Counted from the first letter of the stretch, positions 7,983 through 16,677 are shown. The stretch is 43,236 nt of DNA from an uncultured Acinetobacter sp. (GCF_947626835.1 NZ_CANQTS010000019.1:1-43236), one strand, 5' to 3'. Numbers and translations are program-made. The notes: generated by a model not told the origin, from the sequence alone.

Positions 7983-9190
7983 GCTTTGAGTCCCATGGCA
8001 TAGGTGGCCACCAAAGGCTTAAAGCCCGGAATGGTCTCAAAGGCCAATAATCCAGTATTACGAATCAGTTTTAAAATAATATTTTGGTTACTAAAACCAC
8101 GTACCACCAAATCGCAAAAACGAATCACACGTTGTTGATCTTTTAAACGGGCTTGCTCATAGGCTTTGAGCATAGTCGGCTCACCAATATCTTGCTTTTG
8201 TGCCAATTGCTCGCTTAAGAAACGCAATAACACATGGGCATCACGTAAGCACAAGTTAAAACCTTGCCCTGCTACAGGATGGATGGTATGCGCAGCATTG
8301 CCCATTAGCACCACACGACCAACCGCTTGTTTTTCAGCTAGTACTTGTGACAATGGGTAACTAAAACGCTTACCAGTTTTTTCAAACTTACCGGCACGAT
8401 CCCCATAGGTTTTTTGTAAGGCATCTAAAAAATGTTGATCATTTTCTTCACCCAACCATTCATGCTCGGTGCCTTTTTTAACCGGCCATACCACCGAACG
8501 ACGATATTCCCCCGGCACTGGCAATAACGCCAATGGCCCTAAAGCACTAAAGCGCTCAAAACCAATATGGGCATGCGGTTTTGAGGTTTGTACCGTGGTC
8601 ACAATCGCCACTTGGTCATATTCATGCGTTGAAAAACCAATGCCTAAAGCTTTTCGACAAAATGAATCACGACCATCAGCTGCAATCACCAAAGGCGCTT
8701 CAATAGTTAAAACTTCATCACCGCGTTTGGCTTCAATATAGGCGAATTTTTCATCTTGTTTAAGATCTGTGACTTGCACCCCATCAATCAGTTCAATATT
8801 TTGATGTGCACGGACTTGGGTCAATAAAATCCGACCCAACCACGCATTTTCAATTACCTGACCAAAACTTTCGACTTTTTCTTTTTCGGCAATTAAACGT
8901 GCCTTACCAAAGCTGCCTTGCTCGGTAATATCGACCTGTAAAATTGGCGTAGCATATTGTTGCAACACATCCCATAAACCCAATTCTTGATAAATTTGCA
9001 CGCTACGACGAGAAAGTGCGGTATTACGAGCATCAAAACTTGAATGATAGGGTGCTAAATTGGCATCCTCATAATTAGGATAAGAAATCGCTTCTAAAAG
9101 TTTGACTTGGATATTGGCTTTGGCCAACATCAAAGCCAAGCTCAAACCCACCATTCCACCACCGACAATGACAACGTGTTGTTGCAACAT
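7979..9190 (-). CDS. ubiH: 2-octaprenyl-6-methoxyphenol hydroxylase UbiH
   Basis: A 403-residue flavin monooxygenase of the ubiquinone pathway. Visible are the N-terminal FAD motif VVIVGGGMVGLSLALML, the family segment RNTALSRRSV, VIAADGRDSFCRK, and the C-terminal GNAAHTIHPVAGQGFN. It follows pepP by 29 bases and overlaps the next paralogue by four, so the two hydroxylases are likely made together. Similarity between it and the downstream gene suggests an old duplication, which is normal for the family. Confidence 0.91.
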   Translation of the reverse strand: MLQQHVVIVGGGMVGLSLALMLAKANIQVKLLEAISYPNYEDANLAPYHSSFDARNTALSRRSVQIYQELGLWDVLQQYATPILQVDITEQGSFGKARLIAEKEKVESFGQVIENAWLGRILLTQVRAHQNIELIDGVQVTDLKQDEKFAYIEAKRGDEVLTIEAPLVIAADGRDSFCRKALGIGFSTHEYDQVAIVTTVQTSKPHAHIGFERFSALGPLALLPVPGEYRRSVVWPVKKGTEHEWLGEENDQHFLDALQKTYGDRAGKFEKTGKRFSYPLSQVLAEKQAVGRVVLMGNAAHTIHPVAGQGFNLCLRDAHVLLRFLSEQLAQKQDIGEPTMLKAYEQARLKDQQRVIRFCDLVVRGFSNQNIILKLIRNTGLLAFETIPGFKPLVATYAMGLKA

Positions 9191-9219
9191 ATTGATTCCC
9201 TAAATATAAATTGATGTGG

Positions 9220-10545
9220 TTAAGCCTGTGCCATCAGCGCTTCAATGTCTTCTACGGTTTTGACCACAGCCTGTGTTAATACCAAAGGACCGTTGGCAGT
9301 GACCACCACATCATCTTCAATGCGAATGCCAATGCCACGCCATTTTTCATCTACACTTTGGTCATCTGGTGCAATATAAAGTCCCGGCTCAACCGTCACC
9401 ACCATGCCTTCTTCGTAGTTACGCCACTCATCATTAACTTTATAGCGCCCCACGTCATGCACATCCATACCTAACCAATGGCCTGTACCATGCATGTAAA
9501 ATTGACGATAGCTTTCTTGGGCAATAATTTTTTCTTTATCACCTTGCATAATGCCTAAATCAAGCAAACCTTGAACTAAAATATCTACGGCAACATGGTG
9601 AGGGTCTTTATAAGAATTGCCCACTCTCACCGCATCAATCGCAGCAACTTGAGCATCTAAAACAATGTTATACAAGGCTTTTTGTTCAGGACTAAATTGA
9701 CCATTGACTGGAAAAGTGCGGGTAATATCTGAAGCATACAACTCATATTCACAAGCAGCATCAATCAAGACTAAATCGCCATCTTTGAGGACTTGGTTAT
9801 TCTCGACATAATGCAAGATACAGGCGTTTTCACCACCACCGACAATACTATTGTAAGACGGCACACAACCATGCTGACCAAAAACATAATTGAGTTCTGC
9901 TTCAAGCTGATACTCCATCATGCCCGGTTTGACCGTTTGCATAGCACGGGTATGCGCTTTTGCTGAAATATCCGAGGCAATTTGCATCAAGGCAATTTCT
10001 TGTGCATCTTTATGTAAACGCATTTCATCCAATACAGCATCTAATTGCAGCATTTGATCAGGCGCATGTGTGCCACGGCGTGATTCACCATTGGCAGTGG
10101 CGAGCCATTTGGCTACGCGCGCATCAAACGCTGCATTTTGCCCAACACGGTAATACAAGCGATCTTTATCAAGTAACTTCTCAATGATTTCTTCATCAAG
10201 CAAATCTATGGCATAGGCTTCATCAGCATCAAAGTCGTCGATTGCGCCATCAACACCTGCACGGTAACCATTCCAAATTTCCATGTCACGGTCACGTTCA
10301 CGGCAGAACAAGCTGTAGCTATAGCCTTCTTCTAGATCATCAAAGGTTTCAATCACAGCGACTGCTTCAGGTTCAGCAAATCCAGTTAAGTAAAAAAAAC
10401 TACTGTCGGCACGGAATTTGTAATCGGCATCGCGGTTACGCATATACACCTGATTAGTGGCAATAATCGCAATACTACGCGGTCCCATCTGCTCGGCTAA
10501 GCGATCACGACGGGCTTGAAAATCAGCTTGAGTGAGTTTTGTCAT
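9220..10545 (-). CDS. pepP: Xaa-Pro aminopeptidase P (M24B metallopeptidase)
   Basis: Removes N-terminal residues preceding proline. The 441-residue length matches PepP. An N-terminal AMP_N domain precedes a pita-bread catalytic domain. Metal-ligand motifs are seen in order: LIDAACEYELYASDITRTFP (two Asp), HGTGHWLGMDVHD (His), VVTVEPGLY (Glu) and GIRIEDD (Glu). ATG 10545 fits the family N-terminus. It lies 32 bases downstream of ygfB and 29 upstream of ubiH, as in E. coli and Pseudomonas. Confidence 0.96.
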   Translation of the reverse strand: MTKLTQADFQARRDRLAEQMGPRSIAIIATNQVYMRNRDADYKFRADSSFFYLTGFAEPEAVAVIETFDDLEEGYSYSLFCRERDRDMEIWNGYRAGVDGAIDDFDADEAYAIDLLDEEIIEKLLDKDRLYYRVGQNAAFDARVAKWLATANGESRRGTHAPDQMLQLDAVLDEMRLHKDAQEIALMQIASDISAKAHTRAMQTVKPGMMEYQLEAELNYVFGQHGCVPSYNSIVGGGENACILHYVENNQVLKDGDLVLIDAACEYELYASDITRTFPVNGQFSPEQKALYNIVLDAQVAAIDAVRVGNSYKDPHHVAVDILVQGLLDLGIMQGDKEKIIAQESYRQFYMHGTGHWLGMDVHDVGRYKVNDEWRNYEEGMVVTVEPGLYIAPDDQSVDEKWRGIGIRIEDDVVVTANGPLVLTQAVVKTVEDIEALMAQA

Positions 10546-10577
10546 GGAGAAGTTCTTCTAAAAAAGTGGCACTTGCC

Positions 10578-11216
10578 TTAGCTTGGACGGTTGGGTGTAA
10601 ACATTTCTACCACATCTTGTGCAGTTTCAGCATTCATCGCCGCAGCAATCTTAGATTTTGCTTGGTAGTTTTGTAACAAAGAACTCTCAGCAACAGCCAC
10701 TTTGTCACGCCCCATCGACAAGCTAATTGGAATTAAACGAATAAACTCATATAACTCTTGATAGCTTTGCTCGCCTTCTTCGTCATTGTCTGATTCATCA
10801 AATTCAACCGCAGCCACATCTTGTAAATGTTCAATCAGCTCTAGCTCATCGGCACGAATATGCCCCGATGCCAAACCAAAACCCAGCACAACGCCCGCAG
10901 CCCAATCAGCTAAGGCTTGTACACGCTCTGCTAAGGTATGCTCATCATCTGGCAGTAATGGCAAATAGTCGAGCTCATCTTCTGATAAAGCATGTGCGAC
11001 ATCTTCACCCTCAACCGCCAACATGTCTAAACCTTCATCGTCTAAAGGTGGCACATTTAAGGTGGCTAAAATTTGCTGCCATTCACTTGCTGTCGGTGCT
11101 TCAGCCACACACACAATACCTGTGACTAAACCATGTAATTCACTTGGGCTTGAAATTTCTTCAATCTCGGCAAAATTACCTTCCCACTCCGTCCAACCTG
11201 AAATATCGTCTTGCAT
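10578..11216 (-). CDS. ygfB: YgfB/UPF0149 family protein
   Basis: A 212-residue acidic, helical protein with the UPF0149 signature WAAGVVLGFGL and an N-terminal ELHGLVTG segment. In Pseudomonas YgfB affects gene regulation and antibiotic tolerance; the biochemical role is unsettled. ATG 11216 is preferred to the TTG at 11228 because a GGAT lies at suitable distance. It is the first gene of the pepP-ubiH-ubiI operon and is divergent from the coiled-coil/zapA pair across 64 bases. Confidence 0.92.
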   Translation of the reverse strand: MQDDISGWTEWEGNFAEIEEISSPSELHGLVTGIVCVAEAPTASEWQQILATLNVPPLDDEGLDMLAVEGEDVAHALSEDELDYLPLLPDDEHTLAERVQALADWAAGVVLGFGLASGHIRADELELIEHLQDVAAVEFDESDNDEEGEQSYQELYEFIRLIPISLSMGRDKVAVAESSLLQNYQAKSKIAAAMNAETAQDVVEMFTPNRPS

Positions 11217-11280
11217 TCGCTTATCCAATCTCTATACTTCGTATATATTACCTTTGTTTGCAATACTGTGCGACTCCGTT

Positions 11281-11826
11281 ATGTTAGAAGAATTACAGCG
11301 TCTTCAGGCGCATATTGCTGCCCTTAAAGCACAAGTTGAACACTACGAGCAACAAAACCAGTTGCTCTATAGCACTCAAACTGATCAAGCTGAGCGTTAT
11401 GAGGCTGAGATTGAGCAAAAAAATGCCACAATCTCACACAAGCAGCAAGAAATTGAGCGCTTAACTGAAAAAGCCAGCCAAACCAATAAGCAACTCAAGC
11501 AAATGACGCAGGATGCTGCGGCCTTAGCTGATCGATATAATCGTTTAGAAAAAAGTTGTAACGATCTTAAAAACCGCTTTCAAGAACTGTTAGCGGAGCG
11601 CAATGAGTTACGTGTTGCACAAGAAAAGTTACATCATCAACAGCAACAAAGCCAACTGCAAATTGAAGCGTTGCAACAAGAACGTGCTCGTTTGCTGCAA
11701 AAAAATGAACTTGCTCAAGCCAAAGTTGAAGCCATCATTCAGCATTTAAACGTGCTGGGTGGTGCTGAAGATCCGCACATTGATGACATTCATCAGATTG
11801 TTCAACTCAAACAAGAGGATGTGTAA
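11281..11826 (+). CDS. Coiled-coil protein of unknown function upstream of zapA
   Basis: A 181-residue, almost entirely helical heptad-repeat protein very rich in Gln, Glu and Lys. There is no signal peptide or membrane segment. The ATG at 11281 is chosen because upstream codons of the longer frame overlap the divergent ygfB start region. The stop is immediately followed by the zapA ATG, so the two are coupled. A short coiled-coil gene (TIGR02449-like) precedes zapA in Pseudomonas relatives, and a division-related, ZapB-like scaffold role is an inference from position only. Confidence 0.85.
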   Translation: MLEELQRLQAHIAALKAQVEHYEQQNQLLYSTQTDQAERYEAEIEQKNATISHKQQEIERLTEKASQTNKQLKQMTQDAAALADRYNRLEKSCNDLKNRFQELLAERNELRVAQEKLHHQQQQSQLQIEALQQERARLLQKNELAQAKVEAIIQHLNVLGGAEDPHIDDIHQIVQLKQEDV

Positions 11827-12141
11827 ATGAGCGAACAAATTCCGGTTGATTTGCGTGTCTTGGGGCATAGTTTTCGCCTTGCCACCACTGTTGAAAAACA
11901 GCCTGAGCTTGAACGTGCAGTCGACTTACTCAATGAAAAATATGAAGAGTTTCGCCGTAAAGCCCCACGTATGGAGCCCAGTAAACTGATTATTATGGTG
12001 GCTTTAGAATTAACCCAAGAGGTGTTGTCGCTAAATAAAAGCGTACAAGAGTATGAGCACTGTCAAATTTTGATAAGTAATCTACTTAGCGAGCTTGATC
12101 AATACAGTGTAGAACACCCAAGCCCACTCAAAGCCGAGTGA
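11827..12141 (+). CDS. zapA: Cell division protein ZapA
   Basis: A 104-residue FtsZ-bundling protein. The N-terminal globular domain contains VDLRVLGHSFRLAT and the helix ELERAVDLLNEKYEEFRRKAP, and is followed by the C-terminal coiled coil with family motifs ALELTQEVL. Its position directly before 6S RNA and ygfA is the classical gammaproteobacterial arrangement, which supports the call. Confidence 0.93.
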   Translation: MSEQIPVDLRVLGHSFRLATTVEKQPELERAVDLLNEKYEEFRRKAPRMEPSKLIIMVALELTQEVLSLNKSVQEYEHCQILISNLLSELDQYSVEHPSPLKAE

Positions 12142-12157
12142 GCGTACAAAGTGTAGA

Positions 12158-12188
12158 CAATTGCAATGTAACTTTACACTCAATTGCA
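12158..12188. repeat. Direct repeat CAATTGCA x2 upstream of the 6S promoter
   Basis: CAATTGCA occurs at 12158-12165 and 12181-12188, 23 bases apart, about two helical turns, just before the 6S RNA -35. It could be a binding site for an activator or repressor. This is seen in sequence; function is inference. Confidence 0.4.
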
Positions 12189-12197
12189 TTGCATACG

Positions 12198-12225
12198 TTG
12201 CCAAGCGCCACAGTTAGGTTATACT
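12198..12225 (+). promoter_or_regulatory. Sigma70-type promoter of 6S RNA
   Basis: TTGCCA (12198-12203) and TATACT (12220-12225) are separated by 16 bases. The predicted start at about 12232 coincides with the 5' end of the 6S homology. Confidence 0.7.
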
Positions 12226-12231
12226 TGCTCT

Positions 12232-12412
12232 ATATCTGAGGTGTGCGCCAGCGGGTCTATTCCCCTGAGCCGATACTTAAACTTACGGATTGTGTTCTGC
12301 ATATTTAGAGCGTATGCCCACCTTGAGTGGGAAACCCAGCAAGTATGCGTCGCGTCCACCTTGAACTCTTCGGGTTCAAGGGTAATGACATGCAGCGGCA
12401 CCGTCGGATAAA
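12232..12412 (+). ncRNA. ssrS: 6S RNA (SsrS)
   Basis: This RNA mimics an open promoter and sequesters sigma70 RNA polymerase in stationary phase. The 5' half contains CTGAGGTGTGCGCCAGCGGG and the block TTCCCCTGAGCCGATA, which match E. coli 6S almost base for base. The 3' half contains CACCTTGAAC and GGGTTCAAGGGTAATGACA followed by CACCGTCGG, which pairs back to the 5' end. Length is about 180. The zapA-ssrS-ygfA context agrees, though here two lipoprotein genes sit between 6S and ygfA. Exact ends are estimates. Confidence 0.95.
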
Positions 12413-12422
12413 AAAATTCTAT

Positions 12423-12457
12423 AAAAAATCCCAGCACTAGAGGCTGGGATTTTTTTA
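12423..12457. terminator. Bidirectional terminator after 6S RNA
   Basis: ATCCCAGC (12428-12435) and GCTGGGAT (12443-12450) form an 8-bp stem, with A-tract before and T-tract after. It ends read-through from 6S on + and overlaps the stop of the small lipoprotein on -. Confidence 0.92.
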
Positions 12458-12577
12458 TGCGCCCAACATACGGTAATGCTCGGCTTCGCTTTGACGTAGC
12501 TCATCATAATCGCTAGGATTAAAAGCACAAGCACTCATTACACTTGCCAGTAATACAACACAAACGACCTTCAACAT
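12455..12577 (-). CDS. 40-residue small lipoprotein
   Basis: An ATG at 12577 has AGGTG five bases upstream and opens a 40-codon frame. It encodes a signal peptide MLKVVCVVLLASVMSAC, in which VMSAC acts as the lipobox, followed by a 23-residue mature peptide. The mature part is polar, with NPSDYDELRQSEAEHYRM, suggesting one short amphipathic helix. Its stop lies in the T-tract of the 6S terminator, so that hairpin serves both strands. I know no family for it. It is shorter than typical ORF-calling cut-offs and so easily missed. The lipobox, ribosome-binding site and terminator together make it credible. Confidence 0.75.
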   Translation of the reverse strand: MLKVVCVVLLASVMSACAFNPSDYDELRQSEAEHYRMLGA

Positions 12578-12888
12578 GAACACACCTATTGTTTAAATAC
12601 GGGAGAAAAACATTACATAGGCTCACTATAGATAAAATTTAAAAATAGATAAAACTGTTAAATTTAATGATTTCAATCTAAAAAATAGATTATTTTTTGC
12701 TACATTTTTCCCACTGTAATCTTTATATCCATCGCTTTAAAATAGTTGTATCTTGAGTCAAAAAAGAGAGTTTTCTTGGCAAGGATTGTCTACAATTTTT
12801 ATAAAACAACAATCAAACGCTCAAACCCGATTATTATTATTCTTAAAATGCTTTGAGCGCGATTGATGAAAACCGTATAGGTGAATCT
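12578..12888. other. Intergenic region, divergent small lipoprotein / OmpA-like lipoprotein
   Basis: A 311-base AT-rich gap without a gene. It contains a 6-bp hairpin, AATCTA/TAGATT (12675-12691), followed by a T-rich stretch. It also contains a possible promoter for the OmpA-like gene, listed separately. Nothing else is recognised. Confidence 0.5.
12776..12805 (+). promoter_or_regulatory. Possible promoter of the OmpA-like lipoprotein gene
   Basis: TTGGCA (12776-12781) and TATAAA (12800-12805) with an 18-base spacer, about 80 bases before the chosen start. AT-rich surroundings make chance matches likely. Confidence 0.35.
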
Positions 12889-13407
12889 ATGTGCAATTAT
12901 AAAGCAATATTATTCGCTGCATCTGTAGTGGCATTGGTCGGCTGTCATCAGCAGGCCAAACCACCTTCATATGTTGAAGTCCCTCCTATTCAAAGCATTC
13001 CACAAGCAGTGGAAAAGATTAACTTAACCTCAGACACTTTATTTAAATTTAATACTGCGCATATGGCAGCTTTAACACCTACAGGTCGCGCTAAACTTGA
13101 TGAGCTTGTGCATGCCTTAAACAAAGGCTATATCAGTTTACAATCGGTTGAATTGGTGGGACATACTGACCGTTTAGGCAAAGCCGAGTACAACTATAAT
13201 TTAGGTATGCAACGTGCTAAGACCGTCCATGATTATTTAATTTCGCGCGGTGTACCTGCCCATGTAATCTCATATAAAAGTGCCGGCGAAAATCAACCAG
13301 TCAGCAATGGCTGTGCCCAAGTCACCCCACGGGCCAAATTAATTCAATGTTTACAACCCGACCGACGTGTCAGTGTCACAGTGCGTGGCATGAAAAACGC
13401 CAATTAA
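12889..13407 (+). CDS. OmpA-family peptidoglycan-binding lipoprotein
   Basis: Starting at ATG 12889 (AGGTG six bases upstream) gives 172 residues with a lipoprotein signal ending VALVGC. The longer frame from 12853 would place twelve hydrophilic residues before the signal. The C-terminal half is an OmpA-like domain: FKFNTAHMAAL, then VELVGHTDRLGKAEYN and LGMQRAKTVHDYL, ending in RRVSVTV. These residues bind diaminopimelate in peptidoglycan. It resembles Pal and other OmpA-like lipoproteins, but it is not in a tol-pal cluster. A pair of Cys around the CAQ...QCL insertion may form a disulfide. Confidence 0.88.
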   Translation: MCNYKAILFAASVVALVGCHQQAKPPSYVEVPPIQSIPQAVEKINLTSDTLFKFNTAHMAALTPTGRAKLDELVHALNKGYISLQSVELVGHTDRLGKAEYNYNLGMQRAKTVHDYLISRGVPAHVISYKSAGENQPVSNGCAQVTPRAKLIQCLQPDRRVSVTVRGMKNAN

Positions 13408-13411
13408 TCTC

Positions 13412-13448
13412 AAAATCCTGAGCTTTTTAGCTCAGGATTTTGCTTTTT
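13412..13448 (+). terminator. Terminator after the OmpA-like gene
   Basis: A 12-bp perfect stem AAAATCCTGAGC/GCTCAGGATTTT with a six-base loop, then GCTTTTT. Confidence 0.88.
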
Positions 13449-13500
13449 AAGCATCTGCATTTTAGTATGAGCTAAAATTAAAGCTTGATTTTGATTGTTT

Positions 13501-14088
13501 ATGTCCGCTTCACTGATCACTTTAAGACGACAATTACGCCAACAACGGCGTAGTGTGTGTACTTATACACAGCGCCAAGCCCAATATCGGGTCTGCACGC
13601 AATTATTTAAAAATCCCCACTTTTCCCACAGTCAGCATATTGGTGTGTATTTACATGCTTTTGGTGAAGTTTATACTCGCCACATCATTTTGGAATGTTT
13701 CCGCCGTAAAAAATCTGTGTATTTACCGATGATTTGCAGTATGAATCAGCATTTGGTTTGGGTAAAAATTTCAAAACAGCAGTATTTGAACCGACGTTTT
13801 GCCATGCATCGTTTGGGCATGCAACAGGCGATGCAAAGTCGCGGGCGCATGGTCAAGTGCCTTGATTTGGTTATTATGCCCTTATTGGCCTGTGACCATA
13901 TGGGTACACGCTTAGGTATGGGCGGTGGTTTTTACGATAAAACCCTATCGCGTGCGCCACAAAAACCGTATCGTTTAGGTTTGGCGCATGACTTTCAATT
14001 GCTTGAGCAAGCCTTGACACGCCAAGAGTGGGATCAACCACTCGATGCCCTACTGACACCACAACATTTTTTAAAATTTCAGCGTTAA
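13501..14088 (+). CDS. ygfA: 5-formyltetrahydrofolate cyclo-ligase
   Basis: Converts 5-formyl-THF to 5,10-methenyl-THF with ATP. The 195-residue protein has the N-terminal LRRQLRQQRRS helix, the substrate region VYLHAFGEV, and the C-terminal signature GTRLGMGGGFYDKTL typical of the family. The ATG at 13501 is preferred to the TTG at 13495; neither has a clear Shine-Dalgarno. The Cys- and Arg-rich middle is slightly divergent. Its location downstream of zapA and 6S RNA is conserved in gammaproteobacteria and supports the call. Confidence 0.9.
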   Translation: MSASLITLRRQLRQQRRSVCTYTQRQAQYRVCTQLFKNPHFSHSQHIGVYLHAFGEVYTRHIILECFRRKKSVYLPMICSMNQHLVWVKISKQQYLNRRFAMHRLGMQQAMQSRGRMVKCLDLVIMPLLACDHMGTRLGMGGGFYDKTLSRAPQKPYRLGLAHDFQLLEQALTRQEWDQPLDALLTPQHFLKFQR

Positions 14089-14143
14089 TTTACGTATAAG
14101 TGCTCAATTTTTCTAGTTTTCATAGAAATTATTACATTTTACC

Positions 14144-14169
14144 CTTGTATTTTTAAAATTACCCATCAC
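14144..14169 (+). promoter_or_regulatory. Possible sigma32 (heat-shock) promoter of lon
   Basis: CTTGTAT and CCCATCAC are separated by 11 bases, resembling the RpoH pattern CTTGAAA and CCCCAT-T. The lon start lies about 40 bases further on. Lon belongs to the heat-shock regulon in E. coli. The -35 match is imperfect. Confidence 0.38.
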
Positions 14170-14209
14170 TATTAAATCATGGCAACACCGTTGTCACCTA
14201 GGAGTGCCC

Positions 14210-16636
14210 ATGTCTGAAATTACGATGAATGAAGAAACCTTAGCACTAGAGGTGCCAAGCATACTACCCCTTTTAGCGCTACGTGATGTTGTGGTGTATC
14301 CACACATGCAAATTGCGCTGTTTGTTGGTCGTGAAAAATCGATCAGTGCAGTTGATGTGGCTCGTGACAGTGACAATCTTGTATTTGTAGTTGCACAAAA
14401 AGATTCGCTTACAGAAGAAATTGACCACGATAATTTATATCAATACGGTACTGTCGCGAAGATTGTGCAAGTTGTAAATCATGAAAATGATGAAAACTGT
14501 ATTAAGGTCCTAATAGAAGGCCTATATCGTGCCAAACTTGAACGCATTATTGATCAAGACAGTTATTTAACTGCCGAACACAGTTTAAGCCCGATGAACG
14601 TTCGCCTTGAGCCTGAGACTCAAGCAACACGTTTGCTTGAATTGCGTGCCTTATTTGCACAATATGCCGAAACCAAGTTACGTAATGCCCGTGAACTCAT
14701 TGCTGCCGCCAATAAAATTGATGATGTGTTGCAATTATTGTTCTTTGTGGCCACACGTGTTCCACTGAATATTGACGTTAAGCAAAAGTTTTTAGAACAC
14801 GATGAATTTGAAGCACATTTAACTGAACTGATGAGCTATTTGCTGCAACAGTCTGAAGAACAACAGATTGAGCAAACCTTACATGAATCAGTTAAACGCC
14901 AAATGGAAAAAAATCAGCGCGAATACTTCTTAAATGAAAAAATGAAAGTGATTCAGCGCGAACTTTCTGACATGAATGGCGGTGCTGAAGATGATGTGGC
15001 AGAGATCGAGCGTCGTTTAAGCGAAGCAGATTTACCTGAACATGTGCGTAAAAAAGCTGAAAATGAGTTTCGTAAGCTCAAAGCCATGCAACCTGCTTCA
15101 AGTGAAGCAGCCGTGGTGCGTAACTATTTAGAAGTGATTTTAGATACACCTTGGAATAAAGCCAGCAAAGTCAGCATCAACTTAAATAAAGCGCAAGACA
15201 TCCTCGACAGTGACCACTATGGTCTAGATGATGTTAAAGACCGTATTGTTGAATATCTTGCTGTTCAGTCGCGTGTGAAAAAACTGCGCGGTCCAATTTT
15301 GTGTTTGGTGGGTCCTCCGGGGGTGGGTAAAACCTCACTTGGTGAGTCAGTTGCTAAAGCCACAGGCCGTGAATTTGTGCGTATGGCCTTAGGCGGTGTA
15401 CGTGACGAAGCTGAGATTCGTGGTCATCGTCGTACTTATATTGGTGCGATGCCGGGTAAAATCGTACAATCGTTAAGCAAAGTTGGTGTTAAAAACCCAC
15501 TGTTCTTGCTCGATGAAATTGATAAGATGGCGCAAGATTATCGTGGTGATCCTGCATCGGCATTGCTTGAAGTGCTTGATCCATCACAGAACAGTAAATT
15601 CAACGATCACTATTTAGATCTTGATTTAGATTTATCGGAAGTGATGTTTATTTGTACTGCCAACAGTATGAATATTCCTGAAGCATTGCTTGACCGTATG
15701 GAAGTGATTCGTCTGCCGGGTTATACCGAAGATGAAAAAGTCAATATTGCCGAGCGCTACCTTGTGCCTAAAGCCATTAAAAATAATGGTTTACGTGCTA
15801 AAGAATTGACTGTGCATGAAGAAGCGATTCGTGACATTGTACAGCGCTACACGCGTGAAGCCGGTGTGCGTAGTCTTGAGCGTGAAGTGTCAAAGATTGC
15901 CCGTAAAGTGGTCAAAGAAGCGGTGAGCAAAAAAGCCAAGAATCTACAAATTGAAGTTAATTCCAATAATTTGCCAGAGTACTTAGGTCCGCATAAATTT
16001 GACTTTGGTATGGCAGAAGAAGAAGCTCAAGTGGGTCGTGTTAATGGCTTGGCGTGGACTTCTGTAGGTGGTGAGTTACTGACCATTGAAGTGGCAGCTG
16101 TACCGGGTAAAGGCAAGTTTATTACCACAGGTTCGCTAGGCGATGTCATGAAAGAATCCATTACGACAGCAATGACTGTGGTACGGACTCGCGCAGACGA
16201 GCTGGGTATTGAAGCATCACGTTTTGAAGAAACCGATGTGCATGTACATTTGCCTGAGGGTGCAACACCTAAAGATGGTCCATCGGCAGGTTTGGCATTA
16301 ACCTTAGCGCTTGTATCAGCGTTTACCAAAATTGCGATTCGTCCTGATATCGCCATGACCGGTGAAACCAGTTTAAGTGGTCGTGCAATGCGTATTGGCG
16401 GTTTAAAAGAGAAGTTACTGGCTGCCCATCGTGGTGGTATCAAACTGGTCTTTATTCCACAAGATAACGTACGTGACTTGGCTGAAATTCCAGACAATGT
16501 CAAAGAAGGTCTAGAAATTAAAGCGGTAAAATCAATTGATGAAATTTTAGCACTGGGTTTAGTTCAACAGCCTAAACCTTTGGTTAAAAAGCCATTAGTG
16601 ACAAGCAGTAGTGATGAACAAGTGGCACGTCACTAA
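14210..16636 (+). CDS. lon: ATP-dependent protease Lon (LonA)
   Basis: An 808-residue AAA+ protease that degrades misfolded and regulatory proteins in the cytosol. Domains in order are the N-terminal LON substrate domain (about residues 15-210), a coiled coil, the AAA+ module with Walker A GPPGVGKTSL and Walker B FLLDEID, and the C-terminal Ser-Lys protease. The catalytic Ser lies in KDGPSAG and the Lys follows in the GGLKEKLLAA segment. ATG 14210 has AGGAG five bases upstream; the GTG at 14204 overlaps that site. It is followed by a strong terminator, so it is probably monocistronic. Confidence 0.97.
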   Translation: MSEITMNEETLALEVPSILPLLALRDVVVYPHMQIALFVGREKSISAVDVARDSDNLVFVVAQKDSLTEEIDHDNLYQYGTVAKIVQVVNHENDENCIKVLIEGLYRAKLERIIDQDSYLTAEHSLSPMNVRLEPETQATRLLELRALFAQYAETKLRNARELIAAANKIDDVLQLLFFVATRVPLNIDVKQKFLEHDEFEAHLTELMSYLLQQSEEQQIEQTLHESVKRQMEKNQREYFLNEKMKVIQRELSDMNGGAEDDVAEIERRLSEADLPEHVRKKAENEFRKLKAMQPASSEAAVVRNYLEVILDTPWNKASKVSINLNKAQDILDSDHYGLDDVKDRIVEYLAVQSRVKKLRGPILCLVGPPGVGKTSLGESVAKATGREFVRMALGGVRDEAEIRGHRRTYIGAMPGKIVQSLSKVGVKNPLFLLDEIDKMAQDYRGDPASALLEVLDPSQNSKFNDHYLDLDLDLSEVMFICTANSMNIPEALLDRMEVIRLPGYTEDEKVNIAERYLVPKAIKNNGLRAKELTVHEEAIRDIVQRYTREAGVRSLEREVSKIARKVVKEAVSKKAKNLQIEVNSNNLPEYLGPHKFDFGMAEEEAQVGRVNGLAWTSVGGELLTIEVAAVPGKGKFITTGSLGDVMKESITTAMTVVRTRADELGIEASRFEETDVHVHLPEGATPKDGPSAGLALTLALVSAFTKIAIRPDIAMTGETSLSGRAMRIGGLKEKLLAAHRGGIKLVFIPQDNVRDLAEIPDNVKEGLEIKAVKSIDEILALGLVQQPKPLVKKPLVTSSSDEQVARH

Positions 16637-16650
16637 GTTTTAAAGTGTAA

Positions 16651-16677
16651 AAAGAGCGCTGCGGCGCTCTTTTTTTA
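16651..16677 (+). terminator. Terminator of lon
   Basis: AAAGAGCGC/GCGCTCTTT stem with a TGCG loop and a following T-run. Confidence 0.93.

Noticed and set aside
11023..11280. N-terminal extension of the coiled-coil gene
   Set aside because: It would be antisense to the ygfB coding start and has no coiled-coil or family character. The ATG at 11281 is better.
12184..12437. Frames on both strands across the 6S RNA
   Set aside because: Primary sequence matches 6S RNA almost base for base in conserved blocks. The frames are incidental.
16027..16503. 158-codon minus-strand frame inside lon
   Set aside because: Antisense shadow of the Lon protease domain; low-complexity Ser/Pro/Val composition.
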